DNA from: Zeaxanthinibacter sp. PT1 | GTDB taxonomy: Bacteria; Bacteroidota; Bacteroidia; Flavobacteriales; Flavobacteriaceae | Direction of reading: 5' to 3' | NCBI RefSeq assembly: GCF_028464225.1 | Contig: NZ_JAQPCN010000006.1 | Location: 1-64,000, forward strand | Length of the DNA stretch: 64,000 nucleotides | Part shown: positions 14,981 to 23,377 of the stretch, piece by piece | Numbering within the stretch: position 1 is the stretch's first letter | How the letters are laid out: each line of letters opens with the position of its first letter | The notes under the pieces: generated by a model | Told to the model about the DNA's origin: nothing | Database searches by the model: none | The model's input: the letters and a program-made list of their open reading frames with translations, nothing else | Program-made: the position numbers and the translations under genes

Positions 14981-17023
14981 TTACCAGATTTTAACCCTTT
15001 CTTCAGGAGGCAGGTAAAGTGAATCGCCTTGTTCCACGTTGAAAGCGGAATAAAATTCAGGTATATTCCTTACCACCCCGTTGACACGGAAGTCACGCGG
15101 CGAATGGGGATCTGTACTTACCTGTACACGCAGGGCTTCATCCCTTGACTTTCCCATCCATCCCTGGGCCCAGCCCATGAATACACGTTGCTCCCCTGTG
15201 AAACCATCCAATACAGGCCCTTCTTCTCCGTCCAAAGACATTTTGTATGCCTTTAATGCGATACTTAAGCCTCCAAGGTCACCTATATTCTCACCCAGGG
15301 TAAATGTACCGTTCACATTCACTTCGGGTAGCACTTCAAACTCGTTATACTGGGCTACAAGAGCATCTGTACGTTTCTTGAATTCTTCCCTGTCTGTTTC
15401 CGTCCACCAGTTACGCATGGTGCCATCTCCGTCAAATGTACTTCCTGAATCATCAAAACCATGCCCGATTTCGTGCCCTATCACGGCACCGATAGCGCCA
15501 TAGTTCACTGCATCATCAGCCTCCAGGTTAAAGAAAGGTGGCTGTAATATAGCGGCAGGAAAAACAATCTCGTTTTTAGACGGGTTGTAATACGCATTCA
15601 CTGTTTGTGGTGTCATCCCCCACTCTTTCCGGTCTACCGGTTTACCTAGTTTATCAATATTGCGCTGGTATTCCATCGCGTTACTCTTCCTGATGTTCCC
15701 TATCAGGTCGTCTGCAGCTACTTCAATATCGTAGGTCTTCCACTCCTCCGGATAACCGATCTTGGGGTCAAATTTGCTCAACTTATCCAGGGCTTCCTTC
15801 TTGGTGTCTTCACTCATCCAGTCCAATTCCTTTATACTGGCTTCATAGGCCTTTAAAAGGTTCTGTACCAGTTCTTCCATCCTTTCCTTGGCTTCCGGTG
15901 GAAAATGCTTCTGTACATATACCTTTCCGACCAATTCTCCGAGGTTGCGATTAACGACAGAAACACCCCTTCTCCAGAGGGGTCTTTGTTCCGGTGTACC
16001 GCGAAGTTCTTTACTGTAGAATTCAAATTTTTCCTGGTCTATTTCTTCGCTCAGATAAGGGGCGGCCGAATTAAGTGCGCTCCATTTAAGGTAGGTTTTC
16101 CAGGTGGCAAGCTCTGTATTGCGCACAAGCTGATCCAGGGATTTGGTATAGTCCAGCATCAGGACTACCAATTTATCCTGGTCTTTAAGTCCCGCAGCGT
16201 CCAAGTAAGCATTCCAGTTAAAACGAGGCATCAGGGAATTCAGCGTATCTACTGTCATCATGTTATAATTTGCCACCCTGTTCCTTCTCTGCTCTTTTGG
16301 CATTTGTTTTTCCGCAAGGGCAGTCTCTAAATTCATGATTGTCGAGGCTGCTTTCTCTCCGCCCTCAAGACCTGCCAATTGGAACATATTGCTTATGTGC
16401 TCCTGGTATTTCTGTCGGATCTCTTTAGAGCGTTCGTCATCTTTGAGGTAATATTCCCTGTCTGGCAGACCAAGCCCCCACTGTGAGGCATATACTACGT
16501 AATTCTGCGGATCCTTATAATCCGGAGATATGTAGAAGCCAAGGGGAACGTCTATCCCCATTTTATTTGCATGAGCAAAATACCGGGTCAGCTCTTCATA
16601 ATTACTGATCGATTCAATTTTAGAAAACTCGGTCTCCATAGGATCGGCCCCCAAAGCATTTCGCTTATCCAGGTCCATATAGGACTTATAGAAATCTCCC
16701 AATTTCTGTTCATCGGATCCCTTTTCAGACTCGCCGGAAGCAGCTTCCTCGATGATTTTCTTTACATTTTCTTCTGCCTCTTCTCTCACTATGGTCATGG
16801 TCCCATAAGAGGATTTATCTGCGGGGATCTCGGTCTTATTGACCCAGCCCCCGTTAACATATGCTGTAAAGTTATCCCCGGGATCTACCGTAGTATCCAT
16901 GTTCTCGGTATAGATTCCTGAAACCAGCTCTTTATCATCACCAGTTTGTGTATCATTCTTACAACCCACTATTGCCAACCCGGCAATCACAAGTGAGATG
17001 CTTTTAATTTGGTTTAATTTCAT
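14981..17023 (-). CDS. M13-family zinc metallopeptidase (PepO/neprilysin-like) lipoprotein
   Basis: 680 residues, the usual length for M13. A lipoprotein signal ends at AIVGC (Cys21). The zinc site is H517-E518-x-x-H521 in VIGHEIGHGFDD, with third ligand Glu578 and Asp582 in GENIGDLGG; NAYYNP and VFPAAILQPPFF form the substrate-binding part and the protein ends in Trp. M13 enzymes cleave oligopeptides at hydrophobic residues, so this would degrade peptides outside the cytoplasm. It lies downstream of folD on the same strand with a 95-bp gap and has its own terminator. Confidence 0.93.
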   Translation of the reverse strand: MKLNQIKSISLVIAGLAIVGCKNDTQTGDDKELVSGIYTENMDTTVDPGDNFTAYVNGGWVNKTEIPADKSSYGTMTIVREEAEENVKKIIEEAASGESEKGSDEQKLGDFYKSYMDLDKRNALGADPMETEFSKIESISNYEELTRYFAHANKMGIDVPLGFYISPDYKDPQNYVVYASQWGLGLPDREYYLKDDERSKEIRQKYQEHISNMFQLAGLEGGEKAASTIMNLETALAEKQMPKEQRRNRVANYNMMTVDTLNSLMPRFNWNAYLDAAGLKDQDKLVVLMLDYTKSLDQLVRNTELATWKTYLKWSALNSAAPYLSEEIDQEKFEFYSKELRGTPEQRPLWRRGVSVVNRNLGELVGKVYVQKHFPPEAKERMEELVQNLLKAYEASIKELDWMSEDTKKEALDKLSKFDPKIGYPEEWKTYDIEVAADDLIGNIRKSNAMEYQRNIDKLGKPVDRKEWGMTPQTVNAYYNPSKNEIVFPAAILQPPFFNLEADDAVNYGAIGAVIGHEIGHGFDDSGSTFDGDGTMRNWWTETDREEFKKRTDALVAQYNEFEVLPEVNVNGTFTLGENIGDLGGLSIALKAYKMSLDGEEGPVLDGFTGEQRVFMGWAQGWMGKSRDEALRVQVSTDPHSPRDFRVNGVVRNIPEFYSAFNVEQGDSLYLPPEERVKIW

Positions 17024-17118
17024 TTATTTAGTTTTTGGATTAGGTGTACAGGGCTTAGTCGGCGATTGAGGAATGCCGTTACAAGCTGGATTGTTAAAAT
17101 TTCAACCGGAATATATCT

Positions 17119-18003
17119 TTAAAGTTCACCGCGATGTTGCTCCCTTGCTAACAGGGTGTTTTTAAGAAGCATTGCAATGGTCATAGGACCTACTCCCCCG
17201 GGTACAGGCGTGATAAATGAAGTCTTTTTACTGACGTTCTCAAAATCTACATCCCCTGCCAGGTAATAACCCTTTTCCCGGCTTTCATCGGGCACCCTGG
17301 TTATTCCCACATCGATCACCACGGCATCGTCCTTTACCATTTCTGCCTTCAGGAAATGTGGCACCCCAAGGGCGGAAATAACAATATCTGCCTGGGATAT
17401 GATCTGGGTGATATTCTTGGTATGGCTATGGGTAAGGGTCACGGTCGAATTCCCCGGCCATCCTTTCCTACCCATCAGTATGCTCATGGGGCGGCCTACT
17501 ATATGGCTTCGGCCGATAACTACCGTATGTTTCCCCTTGGTTTCCACGTTATACCGCTCTAGCAACTCGAGTATTCCAAATGGAGTAGCAGGAATAAAGG
17601 TACTCATATCCAGGGCCATTTTTCCAAAGTTCGTTGGGTGAAACCCATCAACGTCTTTATCCGGATCTATAGCCATAATGACTTTTTGGGTATCTATCTG
17701 TTCCGGCAAAGGTAACTGCACGATAAATCCGTCAATGTCATCATCCTGGTTAAGCTGGTCAATCTTTTTAAGGAGTTCCAGCTCAGAAGTGGTACTGGGG
17801 AGGCGGATCAGGGTAGATTCAAATCCGACCTTTTCACAGGAGCGTACCTTGCTGTTCACGTATGTCATGCTTGCCCCGTCGTTACCCACGATGACTGCCG
17901 CAAGGTGGGGCACTTTCTCACCCCTTTCTTTCATCTGTGCCACCTCAGCGGCAATTTCTTCCTTGATCTGGTTAGAAATTTTTTTTCCGTCTAGTATTTC
18001 CAT
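17119..18003 (-). CDS. folD: Methylene-tetrahydrofolate dehydrogenase / cyclohydrolase
   Basis: 294 residues, a bifunctional one-carbon enzyme interconverting 5,10-methylene-THF and 10-formyl-THF in the cytoplasm. The catalytic Tyr48xxxLys52 lies in MTYVNSKVRSCEKVG; VIGRSHIVGRP is the NADP-binding turn and PVPGGVGPMTIAML is the C-terminal family signature. It follows ffh on the same strand but is separated by 291 bp of repeat-bearing DNA, so a separate transcript is possible. Confidence 0.96.
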   Translation of the reverse strand: MEILDGKKISNQIKEEIAAEVAQMKERGEKVPHLAAVIVGNDGASMTYVNSKVRSCEKVGFESTLIRLPSTTSELELLKKIDQLNQDDDIDGFIVQLPLPEQIDTQKVIMAIDPDKDVDGFHPTNFGKMALDMSTFIPATPFGILELLERYNVETKGKHTVVIGRSHIVGRPMSILMGRKGWPGNSTVTLTHSHTKNITQIISQADIVISALGVPHFLKAEMVKDDAVVIDVGITRVPDESREKGYYLAGDVDFENVSKKTSFITPVPGGVGPMTIAMLLKNTLLAREQHRGEL

Positions 18004-18099
18004 AGAAAGGGATAAAGTATTTATTAAGTAAGGTCGCTTTTATACATTCTTAAGACCGGTTCGTTTGCAAGCTGGTCTTTACTTTTATTTTGAAAAGCC

Positions 18100-18159
18100 G
18101 GGGTTCTTAACCCCGCCCCGGTCTCAAGTTAAAGTTTTCCACTGCAAAAAGCTTGCAGG
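18100..18159 (+). repeat. Dispersed two-hairpin element, copy 3
   Basis: GGGGTTCTTAACCCCGCCCC (18100-18119), 21-nt spacer, ACTGC (18141-18145), 9-nt loop and GCAGG (18155-18159; last base differs from the other copies). It lies between folD and ffh. Confidence 0.75.
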
Positions 18160-18272
18160 GTGCTGATCCAGATTTTAGTCCAAAATCAAATCTATTTCCC
18201 CTGACTTCTGCATGTTCCCCCAAGCAGGTTTCGAACTTACCTACCTATGGTTGGCTTCGAACCTCGAATTTA

Positions 18273-18287
18273 CCTGCCCGTGGCAGG
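18273..18287. repeat. Palindrome CCTGCCCGTGGCAGG
   Basis: Second copy of the CCTGCC/GGCAGG palindrome (compare 377-391), flanked by TTCGAAC and CTCGAAT-like units. It ends 8 bp before the ffh stop codon. Confidence 0.55.
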
Positions 18288-18294
18288 CCTCGAA

Positions 18295-19626
18295 CTACTT
18301 CGGCATATTCTGCATCATCTGCATCATCTTTTTACCGCCACCGCCTTGCATCATCTTCATCATTTTGCTCATCTGGTCAAATTGTTTCAGCAGCTGGTTC
18401 ACTTCTTTGATCTCCCTGCCGCTTCCTTTGGCGATTCGCTTTTTACGGCTGGCATTCAATAAGGATGGATTGGATCGTTCATCCGGGGTCATCGAATGAA
18501 TAATGGCCTCAATATGCTTAAAGGCATCATCATCAATATCGAGCCCCTTTAAAGCCTTACCGGCACCCGGGATCATCCCGAGCAGGTCCTTCATACTCCC
18601 CATCTTCTTAATCTGCTGTATCTGGTTCAGGAAATCGTCAAAGCCAAACTTGTTCTTTGCGATCTTCTTTTGCAGTTTCCTGGCCTCTTCTTCGTCAAAC
18701 TGCTCCTGTGCACGTTCTACAAGAGAGACTACGTCTCCCATCCCGAGGATCCGGTCCGCCATACGGGAAGGGTAGAAAACATCAATCGCGTCCATCTTCT
18801 CACCGGTACCGATAAACTTGATGGGTTTGTCGACAACCGATTTTATAGATAATGCCGCACCACCACGGGTATCACCATCCAGCTTGGTCAGGACCACCCC
18901 GTCAAAATCGAGCACTTCATTAAAGGCTTTCGCGGTATTCACAGCATCCTGTCCCGTCATGGAATCTACCACAAAGAGCGTTTCCTGCGGTTTTACTGCA
19001 TCGCGGATATTGGCGATCTCCGTCATCATCTGCTGATCTACAGCCAAACGACCCGCGGTATCAAGAATTACAACGTTGTGACCATTCTTCCGGGCATAAT
19101 CTATACCCGCCTGCGCAAGGGAAACAGGATTCTTATTCTCTTTATCAGAATATACAGGAACGCCTATCTGCTCACCAACCACGTGCAACTGGTCTATTGC
19201 GGCCGGGCGATAAACATCACAGGCGACCAATAACGGGTTCTTGGTTTTCTTCGTCTTTAGAAAATTGGCGAGTTTTCCTGAGAAGGTGGTTTTACCGGAA
19301 CCTTGTAATCCCGACATCAGGATTACCGCAGGATCCCCGGCGAGAGAAATTCCTTCAGATTCCCCTCCCATCAATTGGGTGAGTTCATCCTTGACAATCT
19401 TCACCATCAATTGCCCGGGCTGTAATGAAGTGAGCACGTTCTGCCCCAGGGCTTTTTCTTTAACCGTATTGGTAAATTCCTTGGCTATCTTAAAGTTGAC
19501 ATCCGCATCTAATAAAGCACGGCGAACCTCTTTCGTGGTCTCTGCCACGTTGATCTCTGTAATCTGCCCGTGTCCTTTAAGAACATGCAGGGCTTTATCT
19601 AACTTATCACTTAAATTATCAAACAT
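18295..19626 (-). CDS. ffh: Signal recognition particle protein Ffh
   Basis: 443 residues. The N-terminal four-helix bundle is followed by the GTPase domain with GLQGSGKTT, DTAGRLAVDQ and TKLDGDTRGGAALS, then the M domain from about 300 that binds 4.5S RNA and signal sequences. The last 25 residues are Met/Gly-rich (GGGGKKMMQMMQNM). It delivers inner-membrane and secreted proteins to the Sec translocon co-translationally. A TATTTTTG -7 box lies 26 bp upstream. Confidence 0.97.
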   Translation of the reverse strand: MFDNLSDKLDKALHVLKGHGQITEINVAETTKEVRRALLDADVNFKIAKEFTNTVKEKALGQNVLTSLQPGQLMVKIVKDELTQLMGGESEGISLAGDPAVILMSGLQGSGKTTFSGKLANFLKTKKTKNPLLVACDVYRPAAIDQLHVVGEQIGVPVYSDKENKNPVSLAQAGIDYARKNGHNVVILDTAGRLAVDQQMMTEIANIRDAVKPQETLFVVDSMTGQDAVNTAKAFNEVLDFDGVVLTKLDGDTRGGAALSIKSVVDKPIKFIGTGEKMDAIDVFYPSRMADRILGMGDVVSLVERAQEQFDEEEARKLQKKIAKNKFGFDDFLNQIQQIKKMGSMKDLLGMIPGAGKALKGLDIDDDAFKHIEAIIHSMTPDERSNPSLLNASRKKRIAKGSGREIKEVNQLLKQFDQMSKMMKMMQGGGGKKMMQMMQNMPK

Positions 19627-19651
19627 CGTCGTATCCTGTTTTCAAGAGTAG

Positions 19652-19659
19652 CAAAAATA
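19652..19659 (-). promoter_or_regulatory. -7 box TATTTTTG for ffh
   Basis: Full TAnnTTTG match on the minus strand, ending 26 bp before the ffh ATG. No TTG is present at the expected -33 distance. Confidence 0.5.
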
Positions 19660-19706
19660 AGAATATCAGACGGATGTGGGAAGGATGGGAAGCAGTTTTA
19701 AATAAG

Positions 19707-19740
19707 AAAAGGGCGGCTCCGTTTCCGGAACCACCCTTTT
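19707..19740 (-). terminator. Terminator after the repeat lipoprotein
   Basis: AAAAGGG-GG-TCCG pairs with CGGA-CC-CCCTTTT around a 4-nt loop, with two mismatches. T-runs flank both sides in the respective orientation. It ends the minus-strand lipoprotein transcript 20 bp past its stop. Confidence 0.75.
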
Positions 19741-19760
19741 CAGCAAAATTGGGGCTAATC

Positions 19761-21524
19761 TTAGATTCTTTCAAATACCAGGATAGCGATCTGCCCGTTG
19801 GCATCAGATTCACTTCTCAGTTCAATTCGCCCTGCATCCGCAGAGTAAAAATCCCAGTCATCAGTAAGTTCGTGTAAGGGTTCATTCTCACCTCCATTCA
19901 GGTACACCTTGAGCTTCCCTTCGCTATTTCTTAATACTCTCCAAAGGCCTGCCTCGGTATTCCCGGTATCACCCAGGGTCATGCCCATAATGTGCTCTGC
20001 CTCGAAAGAGAAACTGTAAAGGGTAAATAAATCAGCTTCATCGATATTGCTTTTCACAAAGCTGGCCACACTCCAGGGTCCATCCTTCATTAATTCTCTG
20101 ATCTCCAAGACATCTCCGTCTCCTGCATTATCCTCACAAACCCTCTGAAGAATAAGTTCATAACCTATATCCTCTACCTCGAACTTTAAGCGCTCATTCA
20201 TTAGATCGCGCACCGGCCATTCAAAGTTCACCGCAGGTTCTGCACCCATGGCGATAGCCAGGACCAGGATTCCCTCGTTATTCGTAGTAACTTCCCATTC
20301 TCCTTCAGAGACATTTACTCCATTGCTCAACGTGACATACCCTTCAGCATGGAAATTAAATTCGTATCCTAACAGGCGTTCTATCTCCTCGCCCTGGTTC
20401 TTTACTTTTTTAATCACCCAGGCACATTCCTTCAGGATATTTCTCAGGGTCTCTCCGAAGTTAGGAGCATCACAGAAACGTTTCATGATGATCTTGTTTC
20501 CACCTTCAGAAAAGAGCTTGATGGTACCTTCTCCGATCTCGTATACAAACCATTCCAGGTTAAAATCGACAAGCACATCAAATTCGAGCTTTAACAACAC
20601 CCTGTTATTATCTGAGACACGGGTACTCCAGGTGCCGATAAGGTTATTCCCTACACGATCCTTAACTACCACTTTCCCGTCATCAGAGAAATTCATCAGG
20701 TATTCAAAATACTGGTCAGTCTGGTTCACCTGGTCGCGTACCATTTCGTGTACCAACCACGGACATTCCACCAAATACTTGTTCAGTCTCTCCTGGGTAA
20801 AATCATCATCATTGTAATCGTTATCATCATCCTCGTCACAGGCATCGTTGGCTTCCTCTATCAAACGAGCCAATTGCTCATTGTTGTTTACCTCTATAAC
20901 TGTACCATCGTATAACTTCAGGCTAATAGGGAAATTGAAACTAGCCAGCTCATCTTCTCCCAGGTCCTTGAAGAAAAAACGTAACTGCCTGTCATTTTCC
21001 ACGGTAACCCTGCTGGTTTGCTGTAGGGTACGATCAAAAGTGAAAAGGGTTAAAGGATAAACAAAGTCGATACATTCAATATCATCGTCCTCTCCGTTCT
21101 CAATACAATCGGCTGCAAGCTCCCTGAGCGCTTCCCTGCTGTTTATCACAATATCGGCATAGGCTGCCGTGGTAATAGTGATCGGGAAAACTAATTCCAG
21201 GAAATCATCATCGATATCAGAGGCATCAAAGATATTTTCTATCTCCTGCAGGTCTTCCCTGGATTCTATGATTATGATCTCGCCGTTGACATTTACCTCG
21301 TAAGGAAACTGAATAGCCAGGCAGCTGGCCTGGTCCACTATATTATCAAATGAGCCGTCATTAGTGGCGGTGCGCTCTATTAATACGGCTGTGGAAGAAT
21401 TCGCCTCCAGGGTTTGTTGCTGGTTGTCTTCCGGCAATTCTTCAAACTCGGACTGGCAGGCTGTAAATAGCAATGTCATTCCCAATAAGAATGTATACAC
21501 TGCAAAATGGATTCTATTTTTCAT
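19761..21524 (-). CDS. Modular repeat lipoprotein of unknown function
   Basis: 587 residues, lipoprotein signal with Cys23 (LFTAC). Two internal repeat families can be seen. Residues about 68-229 hold four copies of a short beta unit (cores IQFPYEV, LVFPITI, FVYPLTL, FNFPISL, each followed by an acidic helix-like ExL segment). An Asp/Glu-rich linker (230-241) follows. Then come three roughly 100-residue domains (about 247-351, 363-463, 475-587), each opening with a conserved Trp (CPWLV, CAWVI, GPWSV) and holding a second Trp near the middle (GTWST, GEWEV, GLWRV), a lipocalin-like pattern. It is divergent from the ECF sigma gene, 185 bp away. Surface display and ligand binding are inferences. 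Confidence 0.75.
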   Translation of the reverse strand: MKNRIHFAVYTFLLGMTLLFTACQSEFEELPEDNQQQTLEANSSTAVLIERTATNDGSFDNIVDQASCLAIQFPYEVNVNGEIIIIESREDLQEIENIFDASDIDDDFLELVFPITITTAAYADIVINSREALRELAADCIENGEDDDIECIDFVYPLTLFTFDRTLQQTSRVTVENDRQLRFFFKDLGEDELASFNFPISLKLYDGTVIEVNNNEQLARLIEEANDACDEDDDNDYNDDDFTQERLNKYLVECPWLVHEMVRDQVNQTDQYFEYLMNFSDDGKVVVKDRVGNNLIGTWSTRVSDNNRVLLKLEFDVLVDFNLEWFVYEIGEGTIKLFSEGGNKIIMKRFCDAPNFGETLRNILKECAWVIKKVKNQGEEIERLLGYEFNFHAEGYVTLSNGVNVSEGEWEVTTNNEGILVLAIAMGAEPAVNFEWPVRDLMNERLKFEVEDIGYELILQRVCEDNAGDGDVLEIRELMKDGPWSVASFVKSNIDEADLFTLYSFSFEAEHIMGMTLGDTGNTEAGLWRVLRNSEGKLKVYLNGGENEPLHELTDDWDFYSADAGRIELRSESDANGQIAILVFERI

Positions 21525-21609
21525 AACGATTTGGATTTTTAACGCTAATTCACATTAAAAACACCTGTGATAACATTTACCCTACCCCGATTTTTAATTT
21601 TTTTTCAAA

Positions 21610-21629
21610 TATATTTGGACTAACCAAAT
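21610..21629 (+). promoter_or_regulatory. -7-like box TATATTTG with overlapping inverted repeat
   Basis: TATATTTG (21610-21617) matches TAnnTTTG and overlaps ATTTGG-ACTAA-CCAAAT (21613-21629), a perfect 6-bp inverted repeat. Located between the divergent lipoprotein and sigma genes, 80 bp before the sigma start. No -33 TTG. Either a sigma-gene promoter or an operator. Confidence 0.4.
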
Positions 21630-21709
21630 CCGAGCGTACGGTTTTTAAAGGGTTCAGGACTTATCACCTTTATTAATATAGAACGCAGAAAGACAGAATT
21701 ATTACCACT

Positions 21710-22228
21710 TTGAATATAGAAAATCACGATAATGTCTGCCAGGAAGAAGTATTCAGCTTCCTATTCAATGCACATTCCAAGGCAATATTCAGGTCTATCT
21801 TTTATAAATACGGGAACGAAGAGAAGGCATATGACGTAGTGCAGGAGGCTTTTGTCAAGTTATGGGAGCACTGTACCAAGGTCACTCCTGAAAAGGCCAA
21901 GTCTTACGTCTATACCATTGCGAACAACAATTACCTGAACGTGCTGAAAGCAGAGAAGGTAAGGATGAAATACAACAACAGTGGGCTGGAGAAAGACAGG
22001 ACGCAGGAATCTCCTGAATACCTGTTAGAGGAAAAGGAATTTCAGCAGAAACTGGACAACGCCCTGAACAATTTACCGGAGAACCAGCGGCAGACCTTCC
22101 TGATGAACCGGGTGGAAGGCAAAAAGTATGCAGAGATAGCAGACTTGGAAGGGGTAAGCGTAAAAGCCATTGAAAAAAGGATGCACCTGGCACTGAAGAC
22201 GTTGCGGGAAACTATTGATGGGATTTAG
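21710..22228 (+). CDS. ECF-type RNA polymerase sigma factor
   Basis: 172 residues. Region 2 spans about 10-80 with YDVVQEAFVKLWEH as the core-binding/-10 recognition helix; region 4 spans about 115-170 with LPENQRQTFLMNRVEGKKYAEIADLEGVS-type helix-turn-helix. The start is TTG: an in-frame TAA at 21674 and no ATG between leave TTG 21710 as the best choice. Downstream anti-sigma and TonB receptor genes indicate a surface-signalled ECF system of the FecI type. Target promoters are unknown. Confidence 0.9.
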   Translation: MNIENHDNVCQEEVFSFLFNAHSKAIFRSIFYKYGNEEKAYDVVQEAFVKLWEHCTKVTPEKAKSYVYTIANNNYLNVLKAEKVRMKYNNSGLEKDRTQESPEYLLEEKEFQQKLDNALNNLPENQRQTFLMNRVEGKKYAEIADLEGVSVKAIEKRMHLALKTLRETIDGI

Positions 22229-22291
22229 TTTGGCAGGCATATAGGTACAAAGGGACAAAGTGACATAGGAGACAGAGAAGGGGTCTCGGGG

Positions 22292-22396
22292 AACTGCGAA
22301 CTGCGAACTGCGATCAGTAAACTGCAAACCAGGAACCCCAAACCCCAAACTCCAAACTCCAAACTCCAAACTTCGAACTTCGAACTTCGAACTAAC
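22292..22396 (+). repeat. 15-unit heptamer-phased array
   Basis: 105 nt with exact 7-nt phase and units of the form AACNNNN (one ATCAGTA): AACTGCG x3, ATCAGTA, AACTGCA, AACCAGG, AACCCCA x2, AACTCCA x3, AACTTCG x3, AACTAAC. Neighbouring units are identical in blocks, as expected from slippage or local duplication. An ACA/GGGACA-type 8-9-nt run precedes it at about 22240-22275, as it does near 121-150. The array lies between sigma and anti-sigma genes. Confidence 0.75.
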
Positions 22397-22447
22397 AGGT
22401 AGGGTATTTTGTAACTGGGTTGTTATTAAGGTGTAAAGAAAGGAATC

Positions 22448-23377
22448 ATGAAAGAAAATTATTTGGCAAAATGGTTAAACAACGAGCTGAGCGAGGCTGA
22501 GTTGGCAGCGTTTAAAGAGACTGCCGAATATGCATCATATCAGCGCATCATCGAGGCCAGTGCACGGATGGAAGGTCCGGCGTATGACCCCGCGGCTGCC
22601 TATAACGACCTGAAAGCGAAACTTACCGATCGTAATTCAGAGAACAAGAAGGCCGGGAAAGTAATCCAAATGCGACCTTTAAGGAAACTGATGGCGATTG
22701 CCGCTGCAATAGTTCTCATGATCGCAGTTTCATTCTGGTTTGTCAATTCGCAAGATGAAACCGTAAGCACCTTATATGCCCAATCCACAACCCACACCCT
22801 GCCCGATGCTTCAGAAATTATCCTGAATGCCGGATCGGAGATAACTTACAGTAAAAAGAAATGGAACAAGGAACGCGTGGTATCTCTTGAAGGGGAAGCG
22901 TTCTTCAAAGTTGCCAAAGGAGAAAAATTCAGTGTTGACACCGATCTTGGGGAAGTTTGGGTTCTCGGTACCCAGTTCAACGTAGAACAAAGGGGCGATT
23001 ATTTTGAGGTGACTTGTTACGAAGGCCTCGTACGCGTCAATTTTGCTAGGGTTGAAAAAGAATTACCTGCAGGCAGTTCCTTCCTTGCCATCAACGGGAA
23101 AGTAATTCCCGTTGAAGGTCCCAATGCTGATGTTCCTTCCTGGCTCAACCAGGAGAGTTCCTTTAAAAGTATTCCCCTAAAATACGTTTTGGAAGAATTT
23201 GAACGGCAATTTGATATAGAAGTCGAAACCCGGGGCGTGGACCTCAACCAATTATTTACCGGTACATTCAGCAATACAAACAAAGAATTGGCGTTGCAGA
23301 GTATAAGTTCACCTTCCAGGCTAACCTATGATCTGGATGGGGAGAATGTTATATTCTATGCCGAGGAAACCCCATAA
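22448..23377 (+). CDS. FecR-family anti-sigma factor
   Basis: 309 residues. The cytoplasmic N-terminus (1-70) would bind the sigma factor, a single membrane span lies near 78-97 (MAIAAAIVLMIAVSFWF), and the periplasmic FecR domain has the TLPDASEIILNAGSEITYSKK and VSLEGEAFFKVAK signatures. The last 75 residues (SFKSIPLKYVLEEFERQF onward) are DUF4974, which contacts the STN domain of TonB receptors. It follows the sigma gene after 219 bp and overlaps the receptor gene by 20 bp, fitting translational coupling. Confidence 0.92.
   Translation: MKENYLAKWLNNELSEAELAAFKETAEYASYQRIIEASARMEGPAYDPAAAYNDLKAKLTDRNSENKKAGKVIQMRPLRKLMAIAAAIVLMIAVSFWFVNSQDETVSTLYAQSTTHTLPDASEIILNAGSEITYSKKKWNKERVVSLEGEAFFKVAKGEKFSVDTDLGEVWVLGTQFNVEQRGDYFEVTCYEGLVRVNFARVEKELPAGSSFLAINGKVIPVEGPNADVPSWLNQESSFKSIPLKYVLEEFERQFDIEVETRGVDLNQLFTGTFSNTNKELALQSISSPSRLTYDLDGENVIFYAEETP

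Noticed and set aside
18153-18499. Plus-strand reading frames antisense to the end of ffh
   Set aside because: They mirror the Met/Gly-rich M-domain codons and repeat DNA; ffh is certain on the minus strand.
22073-22369. Minus-strand reading frame of 98 codons over the sigma gene end and array
   Set aside because: Its first half is the heptamer array read in one phase and the rest is antisense to the sigma factor.
22292-22396. CRISPR array
   Set aside because: Units are 7 nt with no unique spacers of 25-40 nt and no cas genes.
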